Shown: positions 37,250-49,111 of the stretch, one piece after another
Layout: each line of letters opens with the position of its first letter
How positions within the stretch are numbered: position 1 is the first letter of the stretch
NCBI GenBank assembly: GCA_025094145.1
Contig: JALLLS010000020.1
Span: 248,001-312,000, forward strand
DNA length: 64,000 nucleotides
Source of the DNA: Spinellus fusiger
Taxonomy: Eukaryota > Mucoromycota > Mucoromycetes > Mucorales > Phycomycetaceae
Direction: 5' to 3'
Notes under the pieces: model-generated
Database searches by the model: none
What the model saw: the letters and a program-made list of their open reading frames with translations, nothing else
Told to the model about the DNA's origin: nothing
Made by a program: the position numbers and the translations under genes

Positions 37250-39768
37250 ATGCTAGACCACTTGGTGGGTAGACCTTCTCCCAATTGGAAGAGAGCGAAT
37301 GCCCTTATTATACTGTTAGCAGGGTAAGTGAAAGAATGTATGCCACAAACCACTTACACTGCCAGATCACTGGTCCTTGCTAAGGGAAAGACAAGTCAAT
37401 TGCCCACCAAGCTACAGAAGCTGAACACAAAAGCAGGTAAACTATTGAATGAACTCCAAGATATAAAATAAAGAATATAAAATAAAGAATATAAAATATA
37501 AAATATAAAATATAAAATATAATATAAATAAACAAAATATAAAATATAAAATATAAAATATAAAATATAAAATATAAAATATAAAATATAAAATATAAAA
37601 TATAAAATATAAAATATAAAATATAAAATATAATATAAATAAACAAAATATAAAACAAAATGCAATGCCTAACCCATTGTAGTTGGCAGTGCTCCATGGA
37701 AAATCGCCCTCGGGACATGGATGGGATATTACTTTCTGAAGAATCTGTTCCAATTAATGGGACTGAATGGTAAGAAATACAATAACAAAAGAGTAAGGAA
37801 AAGGGCTGCTGAGGTGGACTTGACTAAAAAACTCCCCTCCCTTATCCCATGCACACCACCCTCTGTGTTGGTACGTGCCCACTCCTCTCCTCACCCCAGC
37901 TCCCGAGCCGCTGTCTCGCTTGGTAGGTTACAAGACAGCAACAGTGAACTTACCCAGAAACAGTACAAACGCAGTTTCTATCGTGCAACATGGATATTGA
38001 CAGCCCTTGATGCTGGCTTCTTCACTGCCATGTCTCTTAAGCCCCTCTGGCTACGACACATCTGCTCCATGCTTTTTACCATCTACTATCTTATATTTGC
38101 AGATGCTGCTGAAGAAAGAGTACGAAGAGTGAGAGCCACCATTTCCATCGACCATATGCGTGTGTCATGGGAGAAACTCGCCTACAATCCCATCCTGAAT
38201 AAGATCAACAGCCTTATGCTTCCAAAACTCACTCTAGAACAGATCATCACTATTCAAAGATCAGCCGCCGACATCCCGCCTACAGAAGTCTATCTCTACT
38301 ATGCACGTCCACTGGAAACACTAGAACAGCACGACACTCTCCTCCTACAGTTCCCAGGCGGTGGCTTTGTCTCCATGCCTCCTCCATGCCACCAAGATCC
38401 CATTGCCATTTGGGCTAACCAGACAGGTCTGCCCATCTGCAGTGTCAATTACAAAAAGGCACCCGAGTACCCCTACCCATGGGCCATTGAAGAATGCTAT
38501 GAACTCTACGTCCAGCTCATCAAAACACGGGGCAAGATCATTGGTCTTTCAGGCACACGAAAGCTGAAGATTATTGTTCTTGGGGACTCTGCTGGTGGCA
38601 ATATATCAGCAGCAGTAACCCTCAAGATCATTGAGCACAATCAAAAGATCTGTGCCCAGTCAGAGAATAGTTCTGAAATAGCAAGAGAACTGATTCCCTT
38701 GCCTGTGGGTGTGGTGCTTATCTACCCAGCCCTTGATTTTGAATTGTCCTGTTGGATGTCGCCTTCGCAATTGTCTCTTATTCATTCGGATTCCACAACA
38801 CAGCTGTTTAGATCAGGATCATTGGAGACATTGTGGGAGTCCAAGGATCACTTTAGCCATGTGAGTCCCTTGAGTGTAGTGCCTGATCTCGAGAAGAACC
38901 AGAGTCTGTGGAGACGTGTGCTGGGAAGAAAGAAGGTGCATGCTCCTATTCGTCAGTGTGTTTATCAGATACCCAGAGATACCCGTGCATGGCAATCGTC
39001 ACATCTTGCTATGACCAGTCGCATGAGTTTCTTCAATGATCGTATTATTTCTGCTGATGCGGTAAGTCCATGGAGAAGGTGTGGATATATATATATATGT
39101 ATATATATATGTGTGTGTGTGTGTAATTATAATGAGATGGGTTATTTATTGTCTCTATATTTAGATGCGTGCCATGGCTATTAGTAAGTGTAGACACAGG
39201 AGGATCTATTCTTCTATAACGCTATATATATATAAACACTCACCTCTTTCTTCTTTCTTCTTTTCAAGTGTATCTTGGTCCACATGCTACTCCAGACTTT
39301 GACACAGACTATCTTCTTTCTCCTGTCATTGCCCCGCTTGAACTACTCGCTGAATTCCCAAAAACATACATGATTTGTGGTGAGAAGGATCCCTTTGTAG
39401 ATGATACAGTTATATTTGCCGGTCGCCTTCGACAGGCAAAACAGCAACAGGGCAATAGTAGCAATGACAATGACTCTATTGTGAGAGTTAAGTTCTTGGA
39501 GGGCATTGGTCACTCCTTTTTACAAATGATGGCTATTCTCCCAGAAGCATCTCAAGCCTCTCGTACCATTGGTGATTGGATCCAGGAAATAGCCTCCAAG
39601 TGCAATAGTGATGATATGTTGCGGGATTTGGATGGGGACCATGCACCAGAAATGAAGCGACGTGTTCTTGCCAAAGAAATAGGAGCACACCATGTAGCAA
39701 AGATCGTTACCACTCAAAAGGATATGCTTTCACGACGCAAAAAACAGTTGGTAGATGGCTTATTTTGA
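37250..39768 (+). CDS. hormone-sensitive-lipase-like alpha/beta hydrolase
   Basis: I join 37250-37323, 37690-39061, 39165-39183 and 39269-39768, 654 residues. It belongs to the alpha/beta hydrolase fold-3 (hormone-sensitive lipase) family: an oxyanion-hole motif with PGGG in place of the usual HGGG near residue 246, the nucleophile elbow GDSAGGN near 322, the acid in GEKDPFVDD near 528 and the catalytic His in GIGHSF near 569. Two hydrophobic segments close to the N-terminus (ANALIILLAGAPWKIALGTW; LRHICSMLFTIYYLIFADA) suggest membrane or lipid-droplet attachment. It probably hydrolyses neutral lipid or sterol esters; the substrate is not decided by sequence. Intron 1 (366 nt) contains a 200-bp 7-nt repeat, and exon 3 is only 19 nt. 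The His-to-Pro change in the first motif is unusual. Confidence 0.85.
37461..37660. repeat. 7-nt tandem repeat (ATAAAAT)n inside an intron
   Basis: About 200 bp of near-perfect 7-nt units occupy the middle of the first intron of the hydrolase gene. Two AATATAAATAAACAAAATAT interruptions break it at about 37520 and 37630. The hydrophobic frames it creates on the minus strand are artefacts. Confidence 0.95.
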
Positions 39769-40102
39769 GGCAGAGTGTAATGTTGATATATATATATATC
39801 TATCTATATATCTATCTCTCTCTCTCTATAGAAATAGATGATAGAAATAAAATAGCTGTTTTCATTTTGTTTATTATTATTATTATTACTACCACGGCGT
39901 GCTTGTTGTTCATATTAAAATACTCTTTATTATCACCACTAATAGTAACAGTATCACTATTGTTCATGGCCTCTGTCTTTATGCCTATGGGTTGTAGAAT
40001 CCACTCTACCGCCTATAAAATGGCTCTTTAACAACGGAAACCTATTAATCCCCCGCTTCCCTTTCTTTTTTTTTCCATCTCTCTCATCTCTCTTCTTCTG
40101 CC
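39769..40102. other. short intergenic spacer
   Basis: It contains TATATATC/TATCTATC microsatellite DNA at about 39786-39830 and a pyrimidine-rich leader just before SEC6 (40058-40101). No gene is seen. Confidence 0.6.
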
Positions 40103-42386
40103 ATGGAAGATGCACGTGAAATAGCATTAGCAAAACTATCCGAACTACTAAAACACCCTGATGACCTCAACACAAAGGTCGGTCCTCTTGCTCGTCGTCT
40201 AGCAAAAGAAAAGGCGTCTATTGATGCTCAGTTAAACACGGGTGTACAAACACAACTAGACAATGTCCAAGAATGTCTCGAAACACTGTCATTATCAAGT
40301 GAAAACAACAACAAGGTCAAGGCCAATATGTGGAAAATAGACAAGCTATGTCATGACGCCCAATCCATGATCAAAGACTTTCCTCGCATCAACAAAGTAA
40401 ACAGATACATTTGCACACACCAAGTGCTCATCCTTGTAGGTCTCCCAAGTACACCAGAACTTTGTCGCTACACAGGAAAAAGTGAAAGCATTCCAAGCCT
40501 TGTACCAACGGCTACACGACATTGAACATATGTTTACTCCCATGAAAAGAGATATCTTTGCTCCTCAGACCAATCTGCTCCATGTTCATTATGAACTGTT
40601 TAAGCTTGAAGAGTTCAGAGACCAAACCATGCACCAGGCCCGTGATTCTCCCCACGACGTCATCATCACCCTCAAGACCTACTTTCGTCGTGTCGATGTC
40701 TTATCAGACGACTTTACACACCATCTCTGGGCATTGGCTCGTCATCTGCTTGACTTGGTGGATGAAGGTCTCGGTGCTTCTGTGGTGAGTCTGATTAAAA
40801 TCATTGAGTGTGAAGAGTATGCCGACGAAAAGGCATTGGCAGCTCGACAGGCCCAGACAAGCCATCAAGACATGCAGGGCCATAAAAAGTGGCGTCTGGC
40901 AGAAGGAAATCCCCGTACCATTAAATCCTACCGTGTGGAGTTCTTTGAGCAGATCCACCAGTCGATTGTCGAGAGATTTGATCAGGAACTGGCGCCTTAC
41001 AGAGAGGCAGGGGATTGGTCTGGGGCACTGGAGATTACAGACTTTATCTTTAATGATCTTGAATTGGTATTTGACCAAGTGGTGCCAAAGTTCCCTGCAA
41101 AATACAAGATATTTCCTCATTTTGTGCTTGAATACCATCGTCATACTTATGAAATGCTGAATGGTATGGTGGATCAAGATCTAGACGCAGGAACAATTCT
41201 TAGACTGCTGAGGTTTGTAAGGGACTACTATACCACCATGAGCACACGTCTGGGCGTCACAGAAGAACTGTTAGAGCCTCAATTGCTGGATGGACAAGAA
41301 CAGGCACTAGTGGATGAGTATCTGAAATTGGTACGGTCCAAACTAGCAGAATGGACTTCCAATCTCATGTCTTCCGAGTCTCGCGACTTTGTGGGTCGTG
41401 AAAGCCCACCTGAAATGACCTCTGATGGGAAGTATGGCATGGCTGGAGCCGTGGACATGTTCCAAATCATCAACCAGCAGATTGATGTGGCAGCTGAAGC
41501 CAATCAAGGCAAACTTCTGTACCTTGTTGTGTATGAATGTCACAAGGTAATGAAGGATTCTCAGAGCTTCTGGAAGAAACTTCTGGTGTCTGAGATGCGA
41601 CGTCAAATTGAACAACCCGAAGATGTCCCTGAAGGCTTTGTGGAATACGTCATGGCTCTTGCCAACGATCAGATCAAATGCTCTGATTTTACAGAGGCCA
41701 TTCTTAAGCGTATTACACCCTTGGTAGAAGCCAAGTATAAGACACAAGTGGAAGACAAGTTGTCTGTGTGTGTCAATGGATACCTTCAAATTGCTGCTTC
41801 TGCACGCGAGGTTCTGTTGGAGGTGACCTTTAACGACATCAAATCTGTGTTTGAAGATTTGTTTACTGCACGTTGGTATGATCAACCTCTTGTTCCTTCT
41901 GTCATTGAGACATTGAAAGACTACTGTGATGACTATGCCCATCTCAATAACTATTTATTTTCGAAGCTTGTCAGTGATATGCTGGACCGGTTTCTTATGC
42001 TGTACCTTGAGGCCATGCGTCATAAAAATGCTCGCTTCCGTATGGAAACATGTTTGGATAAGATCCAGAATGATGTTCGACTCTCCTTTAATTTCTTTGC
42101 AAAGTACAATCCTGTGGAGGAATTGGAAGAACGGTTTGATGTGATTGAAAAGGTGCATACGCTTCTTGAAAGCAACCGGCGTATGATTTTTGTGGATTAT
42201 TATTCGTTACGTCAAGCTTATCCAGATGTTCCTTTGGCCTTTGTGGAAGATGTTTTGAGTAAACGTGATGATCTTGACAAGGCTGCATTGAAGGATATTA
42301 TGGAAGGCATCAAGGCAAAAGCAAGAGAATATGAGCCAGACACCAATACACCACCCACTATCTTTAGTCATATCAAATGGCAATAA
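40103..42386 (+). CDS. SEC6: exocyst complex component Sec6
   Basis: I join 40103-40396 and 40440-42386, 746 residues, close to human EXOC3. The start is a well-placed ATG after a pyrimidine tract (GCCATGG context). The N-terminal coiled coil (KVGPLARRLAKEKASIDAQL) matches the Sec6 start. The Sec6 fold follows: DVIITLKTYFRRVDVLSDDF, LWALARHLLDLVDEGLGASV, VSLIKIIECEEYADEKAL, then ILRLLRFVRDYYTTM and a C-terminal helical-bundle end RQAYPDVPLAFVEDVLSKRD. Sec6 is part of the octameric complex that tethers secretory vesicles at growing hyphal tips and septa. The single intron is 43 nt. The gene is followed on the other strand by a Fanzor pseudogene starting within 200 bp. Confidence 0.93.
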
Positions 42387-42556
42387 AAACAATACAAGAC
42401 ATGAATATTTCTCTTTTTATTATGAATTTACAAATTATGTTGATTAAATAAACACTCTTTATTTGATTATTATTTTTACTGTGCCTCATGTAAAGTTTCT
42501 AATATTTATATATAAAATTAAGTACAGTCCTACTAGATATTATAATATCTTTTTGC

Positions 42557-43190
42557 ATGACAAAGTCGAATAAGATACACTTCATTATCACTTTTTAGGT
42601 AGTTTACCTGTATCATGGGTTTCCGTCAGCTAGTCAACCAAGGCTCCAGCGATAACTGGGGAGAAGAAGGATGGAGATGAATCAGAAGGCTTGGACCTTT
42701 TCTTGGTTCTAGGTGTATCTTTGGAGTCATGCTTTCTTTTGTTCTATCTACAAAAGCGCTCTGAAAGGGTGCCATTTTCCCTTTGAGACATTAGACTATG
42801 TCCAAAGTTCAATGTAGCAGCTAGATCACAATTCCCAAAGCCTCAATGTCTTGTCTTTTATACAATTTTGGTTTTAACACCTATTTGAAAGGAGAAAGAT
42901 GAGTTTCTTTTTTTGATATAAAATTAAGAAGAAATGACCTGGGAAGACCATGACATTTAACTTGAAGTATTTTTGTTCGTTGATAGGGCCTGGGGTTCTT
43001 GACATGTTTAAATGTTTCCAAAGGTGAGAACTTGCACTCAGGACATAGGCTTGGTATTTTGAATTCATTGATAAGATAGAGTCTGAATCCATCTTTCTTC
43101 AACATCTTCCGCATGTCTTTTCCATTTATTGCCATTACTCTAGTAGGATTCCTAGATGAAAGACTTGCTATAGGTTCTTCATCAGTCTAT
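42557..43190 (-). pseudogene. Fanzor (eukaryotic TnpB-like nuclease) C-terminal half, decayed
   Basis: Reading down the minus strand: DEEPIASLSSRNPTRVMAIN, then MRKMLKKDGFRLYLINEFK, CPEC (first half of the zinc ribbon), ETFKHVKNPRPYQR, VKCHGLP, a probable 60-nt intron, RC-stop-NQNC, LRLW, a one-base shift, NCDLAATLNFGH (equivalent of WNRD, RuvC-III Asp kept, Arg changed to Cys), ENGTLSERF, KKRSKPSDSSPSFFSPVIAG, an in-frame TAG, then ETHDTGKLPKK and stop at about 42591. This order is that of Fanzor proteins, RNA-guided DNA nucleases related to TnpB and Cas12. The N-terminal part and RuvC-I are missing. Stops and shifts make it inactive. A block past the stop (42557-42590) is shared with 13530-13564. 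Confidence 0.75.
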
Positions 43191-44394
43191 TATAAAATTC
43201 AAATAAATGTAAGAACTCTAGGTTGATTCTATAAGCATGTTGTATTTTGTTGACTGTGTAGCATTTCTAGTTCAAAGAAAATAGATAGAAATACAATAAT
43301 AAAGAGGAAATAAACAGTTATTTTATTAGCAACATTGAATAGTGTCAGCTACTATTTATCACCCATTGATGTGATGGTGTCGTTAATGACTTCTTAGGTC
43401 CAAAGGTATTTGGTTTAGTTAACGTACAATTAACTCTGCTCTTATTTATTCAACTTGTTTGTTATTCTTTTATACTTCTTTTATACTTTAATGATTATTA
43501 CAGATAGAAGAACTTCAAGGAAATCACCACCAAAAGACATACATTCTAATGCAGGCTGTTGTACTTTTATATTATCTCTAAAAGATCTATCAACTTTATT
43601 AAATACGCTACGACTTAGATGCTTTATTCAATACCATTGATTCTGTAGCTGTTTTATTTATTTATAAACTGTTAAATGTTAACCTCTCGTTTCTTTAATA
43701 AATGGGGTCTGAGGTAACAGCATCCTGTACACCACTCAATATATCTCTTCTCAATGTGTCTTGGTTGTGCCGTATATAATTCAGACAACCCTGTTCAATT
43801 TTAGCATGCATATCTACTCTATACTGATAAAGAGAGCTTTCCAAATAAATGCAAGTGATTGGAATCATTTATGTACATTAGTCTGAAACAGTAGTGTTTT
43901 ATTGTGCTTATCATGATATTCTGGTTATTGATCGAGAATTTTTTTATAGTCCAACCTAAATGTCCTGTAGGAAAAAGAAGTACTTAACTCATAGGACTGT
44001 ATGACTGATTCATCTCACTCATTCTTTGAAGTAAACTCATTTCTTGGTCTTATCACAATGTCACTACTTTCTGTCTGGTCTCTATTATTATTTAGACAAT
44101 TAAGATGACTTTTATGCAAATAGCCATACTTACAACAGCCTGTATATCTATTTTGACAATGGTTCACTCAAATAATGCTATTGGTTATATAATTAGGATA
44201 AACATACTTGTTCAAGAAAGTGTGAATACAGCCACACTCAATTGAATTGAATACCTTTGAAAATAAATATCAGGACGAAACAGATAGAACATGTTCAACA
44301 TTAAATAAAACATTTTACATTTGATCTATAAGCTCCAAACTTAAGCATATCAAGTCTCAATATATTTCATTATAGAAAATAGAATAATAATACA
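43191..44394. other. AT-rich region without a gene
   Basis: Nothing was recognised. A small frame at 43455-43640 has no motif. It may hold decayed mobile DNA, since both sides are transposon remnants. Confidence 0.45.
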
Positions 44395-44860
44395 GTTAAT
44401 ATTTCGTATGGCCTTTTTTTGGCATCAATGACAGCCTGGCATATGTCTGTCATACTCTGAACTCATCGTTGTGTAAGTTCAACACTAACTTTCTATATTG
44501 ATAATAGATACTCTTTTCTTTCTTCAATTCATATTTCCAAGGCGTATCAGATGTGTTCAATTGAGTTCAAGTCAGGGATTTGTGTAGGCTAGTACTCAAA
44601 GCCCCTAATTTGATGTGTCTCTTTTCACCATCTAGCATAGGCCCCAGTATGACAGCTAGTACCCTTTTATTGTAACAGAAACTTGATGTTTTCTTTCTGA
44701 TACAATTCTATGAACCAAGGATGGAACTCACTAACTAAAACAATTATGTATTCGTCTTGGTTTACACTGCTATCAATAATGACTAATGAGCCAAATCCAT
44801 TAGCCTAATAGCAGCTCCAAAACATCACACCATCACTACCAATGGCCGGATTCACCCTTC
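44395..44860 (-). mobile_element. decayed Tc1-like transposase fragment
   Basis: The minus strand reads GSDGVMFWSCY (first-third of the DDE core), LVIIDSSVNQDEYIIVLVSE, then IPDLNSIEHI with a stop where W is expected, and ends QAVIDAKKGHTKY near 44400. The order is that of Tc1/mariner transposases (GGGSVMVWGC, VIDG, SPDLNPIEHLW, VI..KGGHTKY). Several stops and shifts interrupt it. It is a different subfamily from the 13.6-kb element, judging by its sequence. Confidence 0.7.
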
Positions 44861-44892
44861 TTAAAAAGTGATTTTTCAGTAATTATATAAAA

Positions 44893-45604
44893 TAATGTAA
44901 TAAGTGACTAGACAAAAGATATATTTCTATTTTTTATTCTTCAGAAATAAAATAGAAGTCTTTTTCTTTTCTTTTACAACGTATTCAAACAATGACTTCA
45001 AGCAATGGAAATCAGCCAACTCTTAGCCATGAACATAAAGATAGTCCTAACAGAAGAAGAGAGCATGACATGTCTATTAGAAGTCAAATCATAGGACAAT
45101 GGAAAAGACATGTTACTTATCAAGAGATTTCTGAAAATCTTGACATCCCAAAGAGCACAGTGGGCAAGAGTGTTTTATTATATAAAAACAAAGGCATAAT
45201 TCAACTCGAAATACATACAGGAAGACCTGAAAAGGTGTCATCTACTTCAAAACTGGCTATCGTTCTGTCTATTCGCAGAAACCCTATACAAATAATTGTA
45301 TATGATTTGAGAAATATGAATGATGTAAAAACAAGGTTGTTTGGTCTGATGAGTCCCGTTTTACAGTTGTGGTCAATGATAAAAAGGACTAGAGTGATTA
45401 AAAATAAAGACTCTGTTACAAAGCACTGAGCAATCTCTTTATGATAAGAATGTAGACAATCAGTTAAAGAACAACTGTTCCGAATCCTGTGTTATTCCAT
45501 GAACCTTTTATTATGAACATCTTAGACTGATAGATATGCCTTTAATTTTCAAAAAAGATTCAAAAAGATTGATTTTTTTAGTCATTTATTACTTGGGACT
45601 ATAG
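44893..45604 (+). mobile_element. old copy of a Tc1-like MITE with transposase N-terminus
   Basis: This 0.7-kb copy is similar along its length to the element at 59355-59886. Its end TACTTGGGACTATAG (45590-45604) is a worn version of that element's TTGCATGGGACTGTA. The frame 44992-45429 encodes a helix-turn-helix start (SIRSQIIGQWKRHVTYQEIS, ENLDIPKSTVGKSVLLYKNK, GRPEKVSSTSKLAIV) and then jumps to a shifted piece of the first catalytic block (VWSDESRFTV in another frame). The middle and C-terminal catalytic parts are missing. Confidence 0.75.
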
Positions 45605-47841
45605 TCTGTCTAATAAAGTATATTATAAAGATATAAAACAGCTTCCGTGGAAACACATGAAGCAGAACCCTATATATAGTAAAATAGCATACCTTATGGT
45701 CATTCACACTTAGTATGTCTTAGTCTAAAGCTAAAATATAATAGGTTTGATAGTCTGTATTAATGAGGAAAAAAGGCATATCTAAAGAAGAATATGCATG
45801 ATTCTATGCGTATAAACCAAATTTAGGTTTAATAAAACGGATCTACTATTGATATCTTTAATGAAACCTTACTTTTTTGTGGCTAGTTTATAGTGGTTAT
45901 CTACATTAATTATTTATAGAAAACTAGAGTGTTGCTTGGTGTAATCTCTGTAATGTCTTGGCAAATTCATTTCAAATTTCATAAACTATTTTGATTTTGA
46001 TTTCCTTCAATATATGAGCCAAAAGATATTTATAAATATTTATATATAAATATATAAAAAGAGGAACTATTGGCTCTGGGTGCATGGTGAGTTTTTGGTA
46101 ATTAATCATATAGGAAAAAAATGGACAAGCTTTAAATATTGCCCTCAAGGAGTTGAGGTGGGCTCTTGAGCATCTTCATTAGACTCCTGATTAATGACTC
46201 TCCATGTTTTGACCTAATTTATTGTAATATTTATTCATGAGAAGTAATGACATTAATATGAATAGGCTGTGCAATAGGGGTGATAGTCTAATAATAATTG
46301 TTTACCGGTTAACCCAAAGTACTAATTTAAACCTGATTGAGAATCTTTAAGTTCACTTGGAGACCATTTGAAAAAGAGACTCTTGCTTTATGACTCAAAG
46401 GTAGTTAAATAAGACATATGTATACACTATTATAATACAGTTTAAAATAATTTAATCTGGTTATATATACATTGTAGACAAAGGTGAATGATATAATAGA
46501 TTACATACATAAGCAATAGCTTCTTTTGTGTCTATTATTTCTTTCATAAAAATAAAAGTACATAAGATTTATTAATATACACCATATACAATAATATTTA
46601 AATAAATAAACACATCTCTATATAAAGACTATACCTATGATTTATGACATAGGCTTCATATACTATGATTGTCCATTGAAGGTATAAAACTGTGAGAGGT
46701 AGAATATGTCAAAGAAAGACGAACCAAGAAGATACCAGTGCATGGCCAAATAGAATAAGATTTTTTCTGATTTTTTTGTAGTTGTTATTTTTCTCATTCT
46801 ATATTGGCCATGGGTCAAGAATAAAAAAGAGTAGGAAGAATATATTGTATCAAATGAACTTTCCTTGGGTGTCTATGAGTACTCTTGACCAATGGTGTGC
46901 TTCTTTTATGTAAAAAGAGTTTTAAAAACAAACATAGGTAAGTATAGATTGAGTATAAGATAGATTTTTCATATTTACCAGTAGGTCCGTAAGATGCTTC
47001 TGATTGGTTGTAATTATGAAAACTGCAGCAGCTACACTGATCCATTCAGTGATTATATCAGTCTCATCAGAAGACTGTTGACCAAATCCATACCTATTGA
47101 TGGTTGGAAAAGGCACCACAAAACAAAACAAAAAGTTGAAGATGGCCATGTTTAAATGGTGTCATGTCCAAACTGAATGAGTGATGCTAAAGACATGATG
47201 AGGAGAATGATTTTCCTACCTTCTATTCCATGCGTTGAACATGGAACATTCATTCATTCATTCATTCATTCTATATAATGTAATATTTTACAATGAGAAA
47301 GATAAGAAAAAAAAGGCAGAGTGCGATCTGAGCCATGATTATATATACTTTTGTGCTTTGACAGCCATAACACATGTTACTAGTAAAATGATCTTACACT
47401 TTCTCGCTTGCAGAAAACTTTAGTCTTTCAGATATTTGTTTTATTTTATTTTATTTATTTATTTATCTATCTATCACCTTTTCTTTATGTGTATTTCTTG
47501 TTTTATTGATTTCTTCACTCTATTACCACTTTCATGTATGCTTCTACATAAAAAGACCAACTTTTGTCTTACTAAAACTATGTATTGACATGAACACCTC
47601 TTCATAGAGAAAATAAAAAATTAAGCTCTTTTTATCAGTTTATCGGTTAATAATTGGCCATACACTTTTTTTTGTAAGCAGATTAGTGATATAATGAGTT
47701 ACAAATGAATTAATCTCTCATCTCCCTTTACATGGACTTGTGGAGTTTTAAAATAGCACACACTTGAGTTATAATTAATGGGTGCAAATAAGTAACAAAT
47801 AGTGAACTATAAAAATATTTGTAAGTTGTAGATTCTCTAAG
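45605..47841. other. AT-rich region without a recognised gene
   Basis: No gene was identified. Overlapping minus-strand frames at 46815-47149 include a hydrophobic stretch (WISVAAAVFIITTNQ) but no family match. An (ATTC)n tract lies at about 47247-47271. Confidence 0.45.
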
Positions 47842-47960
47842 TGTTGTGTTCTGAATTTAATCTAATGACTCTCTATAAATTGTTCAAAATTATTAGTGTG
47901 CTGTGGCATTCAGAATTATCTATGAAAGCTTGATTGCACACAAGCACCATAAAAAATTAC
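47842..47960 (+). repeat. degenerate LTR-like repeat start
   Basis: Beginning TGTTGTGTTCTGAATTTAAT, this stretch matches the first ~120 bp of the LTR-like repeat at 49112-49690 with many substitutions (for example GTGTGCTGTGGCATTCAGAA against GTGTGCTGTGACATTCAGAA). Similarity fades to the right. It is an older copy or a related subfamily. Confidence 0.65.
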
Positions 47961-48257
47961 TATTAAAATTTTCTATTGCAATGGATTAAGTCAAATGATA
48001 AATTAATTCAGACCACAAGCTGATTTGAAAAATAGAGGCGTTTTGAATTATTTAAATATAATTGTTTTATCTGAATTGAAGACTATAGAAATAACAGGAC
48101 TTTATCCAAGAATATATTGCTTTTATTTAGTGGAATATACAATTCTTTATATACTAATCAATTGACATGGTTAAACTTATGTGTCTCCTATATTTGAGTC
48201 TATACACATGACCCTAATTACTTACCAGTGTTAATGCAATTGATTGGTGCTACTTAT

Positions 48258-48836
48258 TGTGATTATTCAGACAAGTTGAAAATAACAAGACTGAACAAAG
48301 ATAATTTTTATTAAGTGAAGAGTGGTTTATTATTTATACTTTTTGTGGGTGCTTATCCTTCAGTGGCATTCTACCTTTTGGTAGTTAATGATTAGTCCAT
48401 GGCATAGCTTATTGATAGATGCAACCATATGGTTGGTGTAGATGATCTATCCTATGGTAGTTTACATAGGTGTAGCTTTATGGTTGGTGTAGGTGTTCTA
48501 CCTAATGGTAGACTACATGTTGGAGCCTTATGGTTGGTTCATTGAATAAGCACACCATTATAGAGCCATCTATTATGTCTTCACTTTTAATTGCCTTTGA
48601 TAGGTCTTATTTAATCCACTAAGGATTTATAGATGAAGGCAGCTCATTAAGTGTCCAATAATAATTTGAGCTTAAAAGGTTGATTTGTAGTTACAACCAA
48701 TCAGTGAGATGATACAGAGATGTACTATGGTACTTGTGTGCACTCAAGCTTTCATAGAGTATTCTGAATGTCACAGCACACTACTCATTTTTGACCAATC
48801 CATGGAGAGTCTTTGGATTGAAGTCAGAACATGACA
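48258..48836 (-). repeat. 579-bp LTR-like repeat, inverted partner
   Basis: Read on the minus strand it begins TGTCATGTTCTGAC at 48836 and ends GAATAATCACA at 48258. It pairs with 49112-49690 over the same length, with three or four differences in the first six bases of the LTR sense start and one near the other tip (48263). The TG...CA borders, a TATAAATAATAAA about 90 bp from the end and an AATAAA soon after resemble a long terminal repeat. No target-site duplication was found at its borders. Confidence 0.75.
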
Positions 48837-49111
48837 AAAAATACTCCTAAAATAAAAATCTTTAAACTGAACTAAACAGGCTTATATGTTTTGTTGGTTA
48901 CCAATTTTGATAGGATAATACTAAGCCCAAAAGTAGAGACAGCAATAAGAGGAAACTGAGGATAAAAAGGTCTGGACTGAAGCCCACATAGATCAAAGAA
49001 GAATAGTAAAGAGAGGATAGAAGATACTTTTTATTCATTCAAAATAGTTGCTTATTTATATTAATTTACATATGATACAATTGACTAAGTATGCCTTGTC
49101 TTCAGTCTACT
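48837..49111 (-). repeat. spacer holding the 3' end of another LTR-like repeat
   Basis: On the minus strand this contains AATATAAATAAGCAAC, AATGAATAAAAAGTATCTTC, then TTGATCTATGTGGGCTTCAG. The same last motif and its surroundings occur at about 51930-52000 beside the tRNA gene. The spacer is therefore a truncated copy of that second repeat type, cut off where the right-hand LTR-like repeat begins. Confidence 0.6.

Noticed and set aside
37380..37753. Tyr/Ile/Leu/Phe-rich frames on the minus strand
   Set aside because: They come from the 7-nt AT repeat inside an intron on the other strand.
46815..47149. Overlapping minus-strand frames with a hydrophobic segment
   Set aside because: AT-rich, no conserved motif, and they sit in repeat debris.
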